Numbered from the stretch's first letter, positions 16,120 through 25,069 are shown. The stretch is DNA of 46,359 nucleotides from an uncultured Clostridia bacterium (GCA_946184295.1 CAMHEZ010000018.1:1-46359), one strand, 5' to 3'. Notes: generated by a model not told the origin, from the letters alone. Numbers and translations are program-made.

Positions 16120-16148
16120 TTGACATTCTTCGCTATTCGTGTTATCAT
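16120..16148 (+). promoter_or_regulatory. Promoter of the arsR-type / P-type ATPase operon
   Basis: TTGACA (16120-16125), 17-base spacer, TATCAT (16143-16148), immediately followed by the operator. Confidence 0.8.
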
Positions 16149-16149
16149 A

Positions 16150-16175
16150 AACACATGAATAAATGTTCATTTGTT
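16150..16175 (+). promoter_or_regulatory. ArsR/CadC-type operator
   Basis: Inverted repeat AACACATGAA (16150-16159) and TTCATTTGTT (16166-16175), one mismatch per arm pair, just downstream of the -10 box. It resembles SmtB/CadC operators, and binding would block initiation until metal is bound. Confidence 0.75.
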
Positions 16176-16208
16176 AAATATGAAAATTGATTCGTGGAGC
16201 TGAGAAAC

Positions 16209-16610
16209 ATGGACAAACCCAAGGTAGTCAAAATTATAGAAAAAAACGCAGACGATCTGCCGGACGTCTGCGAGGTGCGGGAATCGCATACCGATTATGT
16301 GGAACTGGTGCAGCAGGATATGTACGGCGTGGACAAAATTTATGACCTCGCCGAGCTGTTCAAGGTCTTCGGCGATTCCACCCGCCTGCGCATTCTGACG
16401 GCGCTGCTGCATCATGAGCTTTGTGTCTGCGACATTTCCGACGCGCTGGAGATGAACCAGTCGGCGATTTCCCATCAACTGCGCGTGCTGCGGACGGCAG
16501 GTCTGATTAAAGTGCGGCGGTGCGGCAAGTCGGCGTTTTATTCGCTGGACGACGACCATGTAAAGAAGATTATCGAACTTGGCTTTGAACATATCATGGA
16601 AGGCAAATAG
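16209..16610 (+). CDS. ArsR/SmtB family metal-sensing repressor (CadC-like)
   Basis: 133 residues from ATG 16209, with GTGGAG nine bases upstream. The winged helix-turn-helix shows L-F-K-V-F-G-D-S-T-R-L-R-I-L and the recognition helix M-N-Q-S-A-I-S-H-Q-L. The metal motif E-L-C-V-C-D at 70-75 and a further Cys21 in the N-terminal arm are the pattern of CadC-type sensors of Cd, Pb or Zn. It is 15 bases upstream of the metal ATPase and has a palindromic operator over its promoter, so autoregulation and derepression by metal are inferred. Confidence 0.88.
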   Translation: MDKPKVVKIIEKNADDLPDVCEVRESHTDYVELVQQDMYGVDKIYDLAELFKVFGDSTRLRILTALLHHELCVCDISDALEMNQSAISHQLRVLRTAGLIKVRRCGKSAFYSLDDDHVKKIIELGFEHIMEGK

Positions 16611-16625
16611 AGCGGAGGATTCATC

Positions 16626-18908
16626 ATGGAAAAGAAACGATATACCCTCGAAGGACTGGACTGTGCGGGCTGTGCCGCGAAGGTTGAGGCCGCCGTCAGC
16701 AAGGCGGATTTCGCGGAGAGCGCGTCGGTGGACTTCATGCACAAGCGTCTGACCGTGAATCTGAAAGATGGCACAGGCGACGTGCGGGACGAAATTCAGA
16801 AAATCACGGACAGCGTGACGTCAGGCGTGCAGGTGAAGGAATTTTCTCATGAACATGAACACGAACACCACCATCACGATCATGACGGTGATTGCTGCTG
16901 CGGTCACGACCATGAGCATGAACACGAACACCATCATCACGACCATGACGGTGATTGCTGCTGCGGTCATGACCATGACCACGAGCATGAACATCACGAT
17001 CATGAGCATACACATGACCATTCTCACGAACATGAGCACGGGCACAGTCATGAACATGGCGGGGAAACCTCCAAGGCAATGGTTGTCACCACGGTGCTGG
17101 CACTTGTGGCGGCAGGGGCCGGTATCGCCGCTTCGCTGCTGGATTTCCCGATGCACGAAGTCGTTTCCGCGGTGGCATATATCGCGGCGATTGTGCTGGC
17201 CGGTTACGATGTCATGCTCAGCGGTATCAAGTCGATTTTCAAACTGCGTCTGGACGAGAGCGCACTCATGGCCATTGCGATGGTCGCGGCGGCGATTCTC
17301 GGAGAATTTTTTGAGGGCGCGATGGTGGCGGTTCTTTACCGCATCGGTGAATGGCTGGAAGACAAGGCGGTGGACAATTCCCGCGAAAGCATTGAGGCGC
17401 TGGCCGAAATCCGCCCCGATACCGCCAACGTAATCAGCCACAACGGCGCAGTTGCCACTGTCCACGCAGAAGACGTGCAGGTTGACGATATCATTGTCAT
17501 TCGCCCCCACGAGAGAATCCCGCTGGACTGTGTCGTGACTGAGGGCAGCTCCGCAGTGGACAGTTCCGCGCTCACCGGTGAATCCGTCCCGCTTTCGGCC
17601 GACGTCGGCACCGAACTGCTCAGCGGCATGATGAACGGCGACGGCGCTCTGACCGCTCGCGTCACCAATTCCTATGAGGATTCGGCGGCGGCAAGAATCA
17701 TTCGCCTTGTGACCGAATCCACTGAAAACAAAGGCAGTGCCGAAAAATTTGTCACGCGCTTTGCCGTAGTCTATACCCCGATTGTGGTCGGGCTGGCGGT
17801 GCTGATTTCCGTAGTGCCTCCGCTGCTCCACATGGGCAGCTTCCACGATTTCATCTTCCGCGCACTGACATTTTTAGTTGCGTCCTGCCCCTGCGCGATT
17901 GTGATTTCCGTGCCGCTGGCGTTCTTTTCGGCCATTGGCGGCGCGTCGAAATTCGGCGTGCTGGTCAAGGGCGGCAACTTTGCCGAAGCACTCGCCAAGG
18001 CGCGTGCCATTGCCTTTGACAAAACGGGAACCGTCACCGAGGGCAAGCCGAAGGTTCACGATATCAGGAGTGAGGACGGCTTCACGGTCGAGCAGGTCGC
18101 GCAAATGGCGGAGGCTGCTGAGGCCAATTCCGTTCACCCCTACGCGCAGGCCATCAAGGAATATGCAGGCGAGATTGAAAACGCCGCGCAATATCATGAA
18201 TACAGCGAGATTTCGGGTCACGGCGTTTCCTGCGAGGACGGCGACCACAAGCAGATTCTCTGCGGCGGCGCCAAGTTCATGAAGCAGAACGGCATTGTTC
18301 TTCCCGATGGCGCGAAGGCGCAGGCATATGTCGCCTATGACGGCAGACTTGCGGGCTGTCTCTTTATCAGCGACAGCGCGTCACAGGGCGCAAAAACAGC
18401 CATTGACGAGCTGAAACAGCTCGGACTTTCCACGATTGCCATGCTGACGGGAGACGGCCAAGACGCGGCCAAACAGGTGGCCGACAGTGTGGGGATTACC
18501 GACTACCGCGCCGAGCTTCTGCCCGAAAACAAGGTGGAGGCGGTCAACGCCATGAAGGGCGAGGGTCTGGTGACGGCCTTTGTGGGCGACGGTATCAATG
18601 ACGCGCCCGTGCTGGCGGCAGCTGATGTGGGCATCGCGATGGGACTTGGTTCCGGCGCGGCGATTGAGGCGGCGGACATGGTGCTTTCCTCCAACAATCT
18701 CTCGACGCTCCCCCGCGCAATCCGCCATTTCCGTCAGACAATGGGCATTATTAAGTTCAATATCGCGTTTTCGCTGCTGGTCAAGGCAGCCGTGCTGATT
18801 GCGGCGGCGTTCGGTTACGCGTCGATGTGGGCGGCGGTATTTGCCGACGTGGGTGTTTGCCTGATTTGCGTGGCAAACGCGTCAAGGCTAATTCACCCGA
18901 AGCAGTAG
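16626..18908 (+). CDS. zntA: Heavy-metal P1B-type ATPase (Zn/Cd/Pb export) with His/Cys-rich linker
   Basis: 760 residues. An HMA domain has C-A-G-C at 13-16. Next is an extraordinary linker (about 76-141) of alternating His, Glu and Asp with two copies of D-G-D-C-C-C-G-H-D; the DNA of this stretch is itself duplicated. The ATPase core has six to eight membrane segments, C-P-C at about 420-422, D-K-T-G-T at 465, a conserved H-P at about 505 and G-D-G-I-N-D-A-P at 655. C-P-C with a downstream Zn/Cd group and the ArsR partner favour Zn2+/Cd2+ export over copper. The linker may buffer metal. The ribosome site is GGAGG. Confidence 0.92.
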   Translation: MEKKRYTLEGLDCAGCAAKVEAAVSKADFAESASVDFMHKRLTVNLKDGTGDVRDEIQKITDSVTSGVQVKEFSHEHEHEHHHHDHDGDCCCGHDHEHEHEHHHHDHDGDCCCGHDHDHEHEHHDHEHTHDHSHEHEHGHSHEHGGETSKAMVVTTVLALVAAGAGIAASLLDFPMHEVVSAVAYIAAIVLAGYDVMLSGIKSIFKLRLDESALMAIAMVAAAILGEFFEGAMVAVLYRIGEWLEDKAVDNSRESIEALAEIRPDTANVISHNGAVATVHAEDVQVDDIIVIRPHERIPLDCVVTEGSSAVDSSALTGESVPLSADVGTELLSGMMNGDGALTARVTNSYEDSAAARIIRLVTESTENKGSAEKFVTRFAVVYTPIVVGLAVLISVVPPLLHMGSFHDFIFRALTFLVASCPCAIVISVPLAFFSAIGGASKFGVLVKGGNFAEALAKARAIAFDKTGTVTEGKPKVHDIRSEDGFTVEQVAQMAEAAEANSVHPYAQAIKEYAGEIENAAQYHEYSEISGHGVSCEDGDHKQILCGGAKFMKQNGIVLPDGAKAQAYVAYDGRLAGCLFISDSASQGAKTAIDELKQLGLSTIAMLTGDGQDAAKQVADSVGITDYRAELLPENKVEAVNAMKGEGLVTAFVGDGINDAPVLAAADVGIAMGLGSGAAIEAADMVLSSNNLSTLPRAIRHFRQTMGIIKFNIAFSLLVKAAVLIAAAFGYASMWAAVFADVGVCLICVANASRLIHPKQ

Positions 18909-18919
18909 CGGATAAGCAT

Positions 18920-18982
18920 AATTAAGCGAAGCGCGGGTTTCCAAAGGGACTTGTCCCTTTGGAAACCCGCGCTTCGCTAATT
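18920..18982. repeat. Dispersed hairpin repeat, copy R3 (head-to-head halves)
   Basis: Between the convergent zntA and purD, two half-elements meet as a near-perfect 30-bp inverted repeat (18920-18950 and 18953-18982, one extra A) with a two-base loop. Each arm reads AATTA(A)GCGAAGCGCGGG, then TTTCCAAAGGGAC. It has no T run. Confidence 0.88.
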
Positions 18983-18992
18983 GTGCTTGTCT

Positions 18993-20285
18993 TTAGCTCT
19001 TCTTATAGGCCCTTCCGATATCGGTGCGGTAGTGCGCGCCTTTGAATTTGATTTTCTCTACTGCGGCATAGGCATTGGCCAGTGCCTCGTCGAGATTCGC
19101 GCCCTTGGCCGTCACGCCCAGCACGCGTCCGCCGTTGGTGAGGAAGCCGCCGCCCGCATATTCGGAGCATTTCGTACCCGCATGGTACACCGTCGCGCCT
19201 TCCACCTGACCGTGCTTATCCAGACCGGTAATTTCAATGCCCTTGTCGTACTTGCCCGGATACCCCCCGGAAGCCATAATCACGCAGGCACACGCGCCGT
19301 TGTCCCATTCGATGTCGAGGTCGGAGAGTTTTTCGTCGATAATCGCGTTGATGATCGTGGAGAAATCGGTCTTGAGGCGCGGCAGCACGACCTGTGCCTC
19401 CGGGTCGCCGAAACGGCAGTTGTATTCGATAACCTTCGGGCCGTTGGGCGTGAGCATCAGACCGAAATACAGACAGCCTTTAAAGGTTCTGCCCTCTGCG
19501 TTCATGGCGTTGATGGTCGGCAGGAAGATTTTGCCCATGCACTCCTGCGCAACCTCGTCAGTGTAGAAGGGATTGGGGCTGATGGTACCCATGCCGCCGG
19601 TATTGGGGCCGAGATTGCCGTTGAACACGCGCTTGTGGTCCATAGAAGAAACCATCGGCTTGACACAATGGCCATCGGTAAAGGCCAGCACCGACACTTC
19701 GGGACCGGTCAGAAATTCCTCGATGACAATGTTGTTGCCCGAATTGCCGAAAATCTTATCCTCCATGATGGAGTGAATCGCGGCCTTTGCCTCGTCGAAA
19801 TTCTCGGCAATGACCACGCCCTTGCCAAGTGCCAGACCGTCAGCCTTGATAACAGCGGGATAGCTGTCGCGGGACCTGATGTAGTCGAGCGCCGCCTTGG
19901 GGTCGTTGAATACTTCGTATGCCGCACTGGGAATGCCGTATTTCTTCATGAGTTCCTTGGAGAAGACCTTGCTGCCCTCAATGATAGCGGCCTTCTTGTT
20001 GGGGCCGAAGGCACGGATGCCGCGCTCGTTCAAAGCATCCACCATGCCAAGTACCAGCGGGTCATCAGGCGCGACAAACACACAGTCCACCTTTAATTGT
20101 TCTGCCAGCGCGACCACGCCGTCGATATCGGTTGCGGCCACGTCAAAAACCTCCGCGTCCTTGGAAATACCGCCGTTGCCGGGCGTGCAGTAGATTTTGT
20201 CAACGTCGGCACTTTCTTTCAGCTTGCGGATAATGGTGTGTTCACGACCGCCGCCGCCGACTACCAAATATGTCAATCTTTCCAT
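18993..20285 (-). CDS. purD: Phosphoribosylamine-glycine ligase
   Basis: 430 residues opening with the ATP-grasp pre-domain motif V-V-G-G-G-G-R-E-H, then G-N-G-G-I in the first 35 residues. The ATP-grasp body includes K-A-D-G-L-A-L-G-K-G-V and G-P-E-V-S-V-L-A, and the later N-P-F-Y-T and N-C-R-F-G-D-P-E-A-Q are family signatures. It joins glycine to phosphoribosylamine (step 2 of purine synthesis). It is the last gene of a purine operon, and its stop lies 11 bases from the repeat R3. Confidence 0.96.
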   Translation of the reverse strand: MERLTYLVVGGGGREHTIIRKLKESADVDKIYCTPGNGGISKDAEVFDVAATDIDGVVALAEQLKVDCVFVAPDDPLVLGMVDALNERGIRAFGPNKKAAIIEGSKVFSKELMKKYGIPSAAYEVFNDPKAALDYIRSRDSYPAVIKADGLALGKGVVIAENFDEAKAAIHSIMEDKIFGNSGNNIVIEEFLTGPEVSVLAFTDGHCVKPMVSSMDHKRVFNGNLGPNTGGMGTISPNPFYTDEVAQECMGKIFLPTINAMNAEGRTFKGCLYFGLMLTPNGPKVIEYNCRFGDPEAQVVLPRLKTDFSTIINAIIDEKLSDLDIEWDNGACACVIMASGGYPGKYDKGIEITGLDKHGQVEGATVYHAGTKCSEYAGGGFLTNGGRVLGVTAKGANLDEALANAYAAVEKIKFKGAHYRTDIGRAYKKS

Positions 20286-20383
20286 GTTAATCCTTCTTTG
20301 CTAGTTTCCAAATATATTATTGATTATATGACAAACGGAACGCTACGACACCAAACATATCATTCAGCGCGCAGCGCTCCGAC

Positions 20384-20418
20384 ATTATTCATTATTCGTT
20401 ATTCTCTATTCTTTATTC
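20384..20418. repeat. Heptanucleotide array, copy H1
   Basis: Five tandem NNTATTC units, preceded by a short GCGC/GCGC palindrome and TCCGAC. The same arrangement recurs at 23363 and a related heptad array at 45901. Confidence 0.75.
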
Positions 20419-20442
20419 TTTGAGCGAACGAATGTGAGCGTT

Positions 20443-21618
20443 TCAGTGATGGAACAGGCGGATACCGGTGAATACCATCGTCATGCCGTACTTGTTGCAG
20501 GTCTCGATGACGTTGTCGTCGCGGATAGAGCCGCCGGGTTCCGCAATGTACTGCACGCCGCTTCTCTTGGCACGCTCGATATTGTCGCCAAAGGGGAAGA
20601 ACGCGTCGCTGCCGAGCGATACGCCGCTCATGGTCGCGAGCCATGCCTTTTTCTCTTCCTTGGTGAAGGGCTCGGGCTTATCGGTGAAGAAGAGTTCCCA
20701 AGTGCCGTCGCGGAGCACGTCGTCGTAATCGTCGCTGATGTAGACATCAATTGTATTGTCGCGGTCGGGTCGGCGAATGTCGGGCTTGAAGGGAAGATTC
20801 AGCACCTTCTCGTTCTGGCGGAGATACCAGTTGTCGGCCTTGTTGCCGGCCAGTCTGGTGCAATGCACTCTGGACTGCTGACCCGCGCCCACGCCAATGG
20901 CCTGACCGTCTTTGACATAGCAGACGGAGTTGGACTGCGTGTATTTCAGGGTGATGAGGGAGATAATGAGGTCGTGCTTGGCGGTCTCGGGGAGATCCTT
21001 GCACTCGGTGACGATATTGCTCATCATCGCGTCGTCAATGACCAGCTCATTGCGGCCCTGCTCGAAGGTCACGCCGTAAACCTGCTTGCGCTCGATTTCG
21101 GCGGGCTTGTAATTCTCGTCCATCTTGATGATGCAATAGGTGCCCTTGCGCTTGGATTTGAGGATTTCCAGCGCTTCGGGTTCATAGCCGGGGGCAATCA
21201 CGCCGTCGGAGACTTCGCGCTGAATCATCTTGGCGGTGGGAACGTCGCACACGTCAGAGAGCGCGATGAAGTCGCCATAGGAGGACATTCTGTCCGCGCC
21301 GCGTGCCTTGGCATACGCGCAGGCCAGCGGAGAAAGTTCCAGATCGTCCACGAAGTAAATCTTCTTCAGCACATCAGAGAGAGGCGTGCCGATGGCGGCA
21401 CCCGCCGGGCTGACGTGCTTGAAGGAGGCCGCCGCGCAATAGCCTGTGGCCTTCTTCAATTCAGAGACGAGCTGCCAGCTATTGAACGCGTCGAGCAGAT
21501 TGATGTAACCGGGCTTGCCGTTGAGTACTTCAATGGGCAGTTCGCTGCCGTCCTCCATGAAAATGCGGGAAGGCTTCTGGTTGGGGTTACAGCCGTATTT
21601 CAGCATCATTTCGTTCAT
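20443..21618 (-). CDS. Stand-alone AICAR transformylase (PurH C-terminal-type)
   Basis: 391 residues. The sequence begins L-K-Y-G-C-N-P-N-Q-K-P and contains S-F-K-H-V-S-P-A-G-A-A, where Lys-His act in catalysis, and the S-D-A-F-F-P-F-G-D segment near the C-terminus. This is the formyltransferase half of PurH. The MGS-like IMP cyclohydrolase half is missing, not truncated: the start has AAAGG upstream and the fold is complete. Cyclization is presumably done by the PurO-type gene encoded three genes earlier in the same operon. It uses 10-formyl-THF. Confidence 0.9.
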   Translation of the reverse strand: MNEMMLKYGCNPNQKPSRIFMEDGSELPIEVLNGKPGYINLLDAFNSWQLVSELKKATGYCAAASFKHVSPAGAAIGTPLSDVLKKIYFVDDLELSPLACAYAKARGADRMSSYGDFIALSDVCDVPTAKMIQREVSDGVIAPGYEPEALEILKSKRKGTYCIIKMDENYKPAEIERKQVYGVTFEQGRNELVIDDAMMSNIVTECKDLPETAKHDLIISLITLKYTQSNSVCYVKDGQAIGVGAGQQSRVHCTRLAGNKADNWYLRQNEKVLNLPFKPDIRRPDRDNTIDVYISDDYDDVLRDGTWELFFTDKPEPFTKEEKKAWLATMSGVSLGSDAFFPFGDNIERAKRSGVQYIAEPGGSIRDDNVIETCNKYGMTMVFTGIRLFHH

Positions 21619-21641
21619 GTGTTTCCATATCCTTTCATTAG

Positions 21642-22292
21642 TTAATCATCAAAAAAATCCGGTTGGACAAACGCAAAATCCATCTCCATCAGCATTTTTA
21701 AAAAATCGTCAAAACTGTCGGCAATCACGTCGAGGCGGTCGGGGTCGTGTAAAAAACGGATAATCTGCCCCTTCTTGCCGCTCTCGGCGGGAGTGAAGTC
21801 GATAAACAAGCTGGACGTGCCGCCGTTGTTCATGCAGTCGGAGAAGCAGAGCCAGTCGCAGGGCGAGCCGTCGGAACGAATGCGCTCGTCCACGAACAGA
21901 CCGTAAGGGGCGCCGCCGCCCTCCGCCTGCTCTTCCTTGTACCAATAGAACAGGTCGGCAAAATTGTCCCCGTAGTTCTGTTGCTTGTCCTCTGTCAACT
22001 GTTCCGCCGAATAGAGATAATAGGGATAGCCGCCGTCTTCCACATCGGAACCGAGGAAGTAGAAGGCGATTTCCTCGTCGCCGTACTCGCGCCAGTAGGT
22101 ACCGTCCGCAAATGCCAGCAGCCCGAGCAGGTTTTCGGGAATGGCGGGGTACAGTTCCAGCAGCTTGGCTTTGTCCGCCGCGCCGATGCCGTGTTTGACG
22201 CTCTCGAAATGCCAACATTCGGCTACCGCATTTTCACTCGCGCCAAGGTAGGCCTGCCGCAGCCCCCCGATATATTGCTGTGCCAGTGTCAT
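21642..22292 (-). CDS. SMI1/KNR4 family protein
   Basis: 216 residues, acidic. The stretch L-Y-P-A-I-P-E-N-L-L-G-L-L-A-F-A-D-G-T and F-Y-F-L-G-S-D are the core of SMI1/KNR4 folds, and later D-W-L-C-F-S-D and I-R-F-L-H-D-P-D fit the tail. In bacteria these are often immunity proteins of toxin systems, but some stand-alone members are housekeeping. Here it sits between AICAR transformylase and IMP cyclohydrolase, overlapping or abutting the latter's stop; a GTG at 22301 in a GTGA overlap is an alternative start. No toxin is nearby, so the role in this operon is unknown. Confidence 0.75.
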   Translation of the reverse strand: MTLAQQYIGGLRQAYLGASENAVAECWHFESVKHGIGAADKAKLLELYPAIPENLLGLLAFADGTYWREYGDEEIAFYFLGSDVEDGGYPYYLYSAEQLTEDKQQNYGDNFADLFYWYKEEQAEGGGAPYGLFVDERIRSDGSPCDWLCFSDCMNNGGTSSLFIDFTPAESGKKGQIIRFLHDPDRLDVIADSFDDFLKMLMEMDFAFVQPDFFDD

Positions 22293-22297
22293 GTCAA

Positions 22298-23005
22298 TCA
22301 CACATTCTTGTTGACGATTCTGGTATCCACCGCGCCGGTTTCCAGATCAATGAAGCGGGTAAACAAGGAAACCTTGTTGTCCGCGTTGAGCGCGTTCCAG
22401 ACGGTATCGGTAAATTCATCGAGACTGTCGGTGTCAATCGCTACCCAAGTGGGTTCGCCCTCATAGCTGGGAATGGGGTTGCCGTCGCACTTGTAGGTGT
22501 GAATAAAGTGACCCTGACCGGCGGGGGTGTTGTTGTAATCAAAGAAGAAGCGCTGCGCGGAATCGGGATTGCCGTTCGCGCTCTTGAGAATGGAAAGCTG
22601 ATAGTCGCCGTTCTTGTGGACAATGCCACTGATGCGGGGGGTATAATTCGGCGGGTCCGGCTCAAAGGTACGGGTTCTGAGCGCGTCCTCAAAGGTCTTG
22701 CCCTGTGCCATGAAGTCATAAATCGTGTCGGTCTGGTCGCCGTTGGTCACGATGGTATCGTCACCCAGCACGCGCACCGGCGCGTAAATAATGAGCGAGG
22801 GGTCCACCAGCTTGGAGGGGTCGAAGGCCTCGGTGCGGATGCCGTCCTCCTGCGGAGTGAAAATGCGGTTACGGCTGTTCTGGCTTCTGCCCATGATAAA
22901 GTAAGCGATGACGGCGTACTTCCCGCTCTTGCTCTTGCCAAGCAGAATGCCTCTGCCGGGATAGGTAGTCGCGCCGATTTCCTGCGCGTAATTGATGATT
23001 TCCAT
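22298..23005 (-). CDS. purO: PurO-type IMP cyclohydrolase
   Basis: 235 residues opening Y-P-G-R-G-I-L-L-G after a short N-terminus, with I-A-Y-F-I-M-G-R-S-Q-N-S-R-N-R near residue 40 and T-P-R-I-S-G-I later. These are features of the archaeal-type PurO Ntn-fold IMP cyclohydrolase, unrelated to the PurH MGS domain. It should close FAICAR to IMP. Its place in the operon with a lone AICAR transformylase makes this very likely. Confidence 0.85.
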   Translation of the reverse strand: MEIINYAQEIGATTYPGRGILLGKSKSGKYAVIAYFIMGRSQNSRNRIFTPQEDGIRTEAFDPSKLVDPSLIIYAPVRVLGDDTIVTNGDQTDTIYDFMAQGKTFEDALRTRTFEPDPPNYTPRISGIVHKNGDYQLSILKSANGNPDSAQRFFFDYNNTPAGQGHFIHTYKCDGNPIPSYEGEPTWVAIDTDSLDEFTDTVWNALNADNKVSLFTRFIDLETGAVDTRIVNKNV

Positions 23006-23044
23006 GTTGAAGCAACTCCTGTATATGATTGTATTCTATGTGAA

Positions 23045-23311
23045 TTAACCGTGCAGACCTTCCGACTGAAGCTGCATATTCTCCACGATAATGTCGTGAA
23101 TCTCGCCCAGCGACGCGCCGTATTCCAGCACCAGCCACGGCTCATTGGTGTGGAAGTGGATTTTAATCAAATCCTCGTCGCCGACCGCCAGCAGGCAGTC
23201 GCCCTTGAAATGCTCGGTGATATAATCATAAATTTCGTCCTCGTCAAGGTCGTGACCTTCGATGAGAAGCTGCGTATCAAATTTAAATTCTACGACTTCA
23301 TTTTCCGGCAT
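23045..23311 (-). CDS. Orphan FakA/YloV-like DAK phosphatase domain protein
   Basis: 88 residues with AAGGAG ten bases before ATG. E-F-K-F-D-T-Q-L-L-I-E-G, G-D-C-L-L-A-V-G-D-E-D-L and K-I-H-F-H-T-N-E-P are the hallmark of the middle domain in FakA/YloV fatty acid kinases, and the end G-E-I-H-D-I-I-V-E-N-M closes that domain. The kinase (DhaL) and the C-terminal EDD-like domains are absent, so this is a free-standing module, not a fragment at a frameshift: it starts and stops cleanly. Its role in a purine operon is unknown; ligand sensing or regulation are possible. Confidence 0.7.
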   Translation of the reverse strand: MPENEVVEFKFDTQLLIEGHDLDEDEIYDYITEHFKGDCLLAVGDEDLIKIHFHTNEPWLVLEYGASLGEIHDIIVENMQLQSEGLHG

Positions 23312-23362
23312 GGTAATCGCTCCTTTATTACAATATATTTTCAAGCCCGAAGGGCTTCCGAC

Positions 23363-23404
23363 GTTATTCGTTATTCACTATTCACTATTCATTATTCACT
23401 ATTT
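23363..23404. repeat. Heptanucleotide array, copy H2
   Basis: Six NNTATTC-like units, preceded by AGCCCGAAGGGCT and TCCGAC. It runs into the end of purN: the last codons and stop of purN are written in the array. Confidence 0.8.
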
Positions 23405-24026
23405 CTGTCCGGTTTCCGTCAATCCGTATCCGGTCCTCGCAGAAAAGGCTCACTGCCTTCGGCAGTATTTCCCATTCTGCCTGCCGCATGACGCGGTATT
23501 GCAGAATATCCTCGTTGTCGCCCGGCTCGATGGGCACCGCCTTTTGCAGAATGATGGCGCCGCCGTCGGTGATTTCGTTGACGAAATGCGCCGTCGCGCC
23601 CGTCACCTTCATGCCGCTGGCCAGCACGGCGGTATGCACCTTCTTGCCGTAAAAGCCGTCGCCACAAAACAGCGGAATCAGTGAGGGGTGAATATTGATA
23701 ATCTTGTTGCGGTATTTTTCAATCACGGTCGGCCCGAGAATGGACAGGAAGCCCGCCAGCACAATTAAATCAATGTTCCGATTTTCCAGCGCCGCCAGAA
23801 TGGCCGCATCGTATGCCTCGCCCGTCGCGTAAGCCTTGCGGGATACCACTGCGCTCTCAATGCCCGCCTTTTTGGCGCGTTCCAAGGCATACGCCTTGTC
23901 ATTGCTCGCCAACACAAACGTAATTTGTCCGTTCTTGATTTCGCCGCGCGCCTGCGCGTCAATCAGGGCTTGCAGATTCGTGCCGCCGCCGGAGACAAAA
24001 ACGGCAATGTTTTTCCTGCTTAGCAT
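23385..24026 (-). CDS. purN: Phosphoribosylglycinamide formyltransferase
   Basis: 213 residues. The start [15 protein letters not shown] binds the phosphoribosyl group, and the catalytic Asn-His pair is in [10 protein letters not shown] with the Asp in I-T-D-G-G-A-I-I. It transfers formyl from 10-formyl-THF to GAR. It overlaps purM by seven bases, a typical coupling. The last seven residues come from the heptad array H2, so the natural C-terminus may have been altered. Confidence 0.95.
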   Translation of the reverse strand: MLSRKNIAVFVSGGGTNLQALIDAQARGEIKNGQITFVLASNDKAYALERAKKAGIESAVVSRKAYATGEAYDAAILAALENRNIDLIVLAGFLSILGPTVIEKYRNKIINIHPSLIPLFCGDGFYGKKVHTAVLASGMKVTGATAHFVNEITDGGAIILQKAVPIEPGDNEDILQYRVMRQAEWEILPKAVSLFCEDRIRIDGNRTEIVNNE

Positions 24027-25069
24027 ATCTTCACACCCTCTGTGCCGTGAATGACCTCGCCGATGACATACGCGTCCTCGCCGTTGGCCTTCAGAGTGGC
24101 AATCGCGGTGTCCACCTCGCTCGGGTCAACCGCAACCACCAGACCGACGCCCATGTTGAAGGTGTTGAACATATCGTGGTCATCAATTCTGCCGTCGCTC
24201 ATCTTCTGAATGTAATCAAACACCGGCAGCACCTTGACGGTCTTGCGCTCCACGCGTGCCATCATGCCGTCCGGCAGCATACGCGGAATGTTCTCATAGA
24301 AACCGCCGCCTGTGATGTTGGAAATGCCGTGTACCTTCACCGCCTTTTGCAGTGCCAGCACCGACTTGACATAAATGCGGGTGGGGGTAATCAATTCCTC
24401 GCCCAGCGTCTTGCCAAATTCGTCGATGTAGGTGTTGATATTCTGCGCGCTGGGGCGAAGCGTCGAGCGCACGAGCGAGAAACCGTTGGAATGCAGACCC
24501 GTGGAAGCCACACCGATGAGGGTATCCCCCACCTTGACATTGGCGCAGTCCACAATCTTTTCCTTGTCGGCCAGACCCACGCAGAAGCCCGCGAGGTCAT
24601 ATTCCTCCGGCGGATAGAAGCCGGGCATTTCGGCGGTCTCGCCGCCGATGAGGGCACACCCCGCCTGCACGCAGCCTTCCGCCACGCCGCTGACAATTTC
24701 CGCGATCTTCTCGGGGATATTCTTGCCCACGGCCAGATAATCGAGGAAGAAGAGCGGCTGAGCGCCGCTGCACGCCACATCGTTGGCGCACATGGCCACG
24801 CAGTCGATACCCACCGTGTCGTGCTTATCCATGAGGAAAGCCATTTTCAGCTTGGTGCCCACGCCGTCAGTGCCGGACACCAGCGTCGGGGTCTTCATGC
24901 CCGCAAAATCCGGTTCAAAGAGACCGCCGAAACCGCCGATGCCCGATACCACACCGGGGATATTGGTGCGGGCGACATGCTCCTTAATCAGCTCCACCGA
25001 ACGGTAACCGGCGGTCACGTCAACGCCCGCCTCTTTATAGCTTTTGCTGTAGCTGTTTGTATTGCTCAT
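24020..25069 (-). CDS. purM: Phosphoribosylformylglycinamidine cyclo-ligase
   Basis: 349 residues. D-V-T-A-G-Y and [11 protein letters not shown] lie near the N-terminus, and [14 protein letters not shown] and [11 protein letters not shown] are family signatures. It forms AIR from FGAM with ATP. GGAGG lies 11 bases before the ATG. Operon order purE-purF-purM-purN matches bacilli and clostridia. Confidence 0.96.
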   Translation of the reverse strand: MSNTNSYSKSYKEAGVDVTAGYRSVELIKEHVARTNIPGVVSGIGGFGGLFEPDFAGMKTPTLVSGTDGVGTKLKMAFLMDKHDTVGIDCVAMCANDVACSGAQPLFFLDYLAVGKNIPEKIAEIVSGVAEGCVQAGCALIGGETAEMPGFYPPEEYDLAGFCVGLADKEKIVDCANVKVGDTLIGVASTGLHSNGFSLVRSTLRPSAQNINTYIDEFGKTLGEELITPTRIYVKSVLALQKAVKVHGISNITGGGFYENIPRMLPDGMMARVERKTVKVLPVFDYIQKMSDGRIDDHDMFNTFNMGVGLVVAVDPSEVDTAIATLKANGEDAYVIGEVIHGTEGVKIC

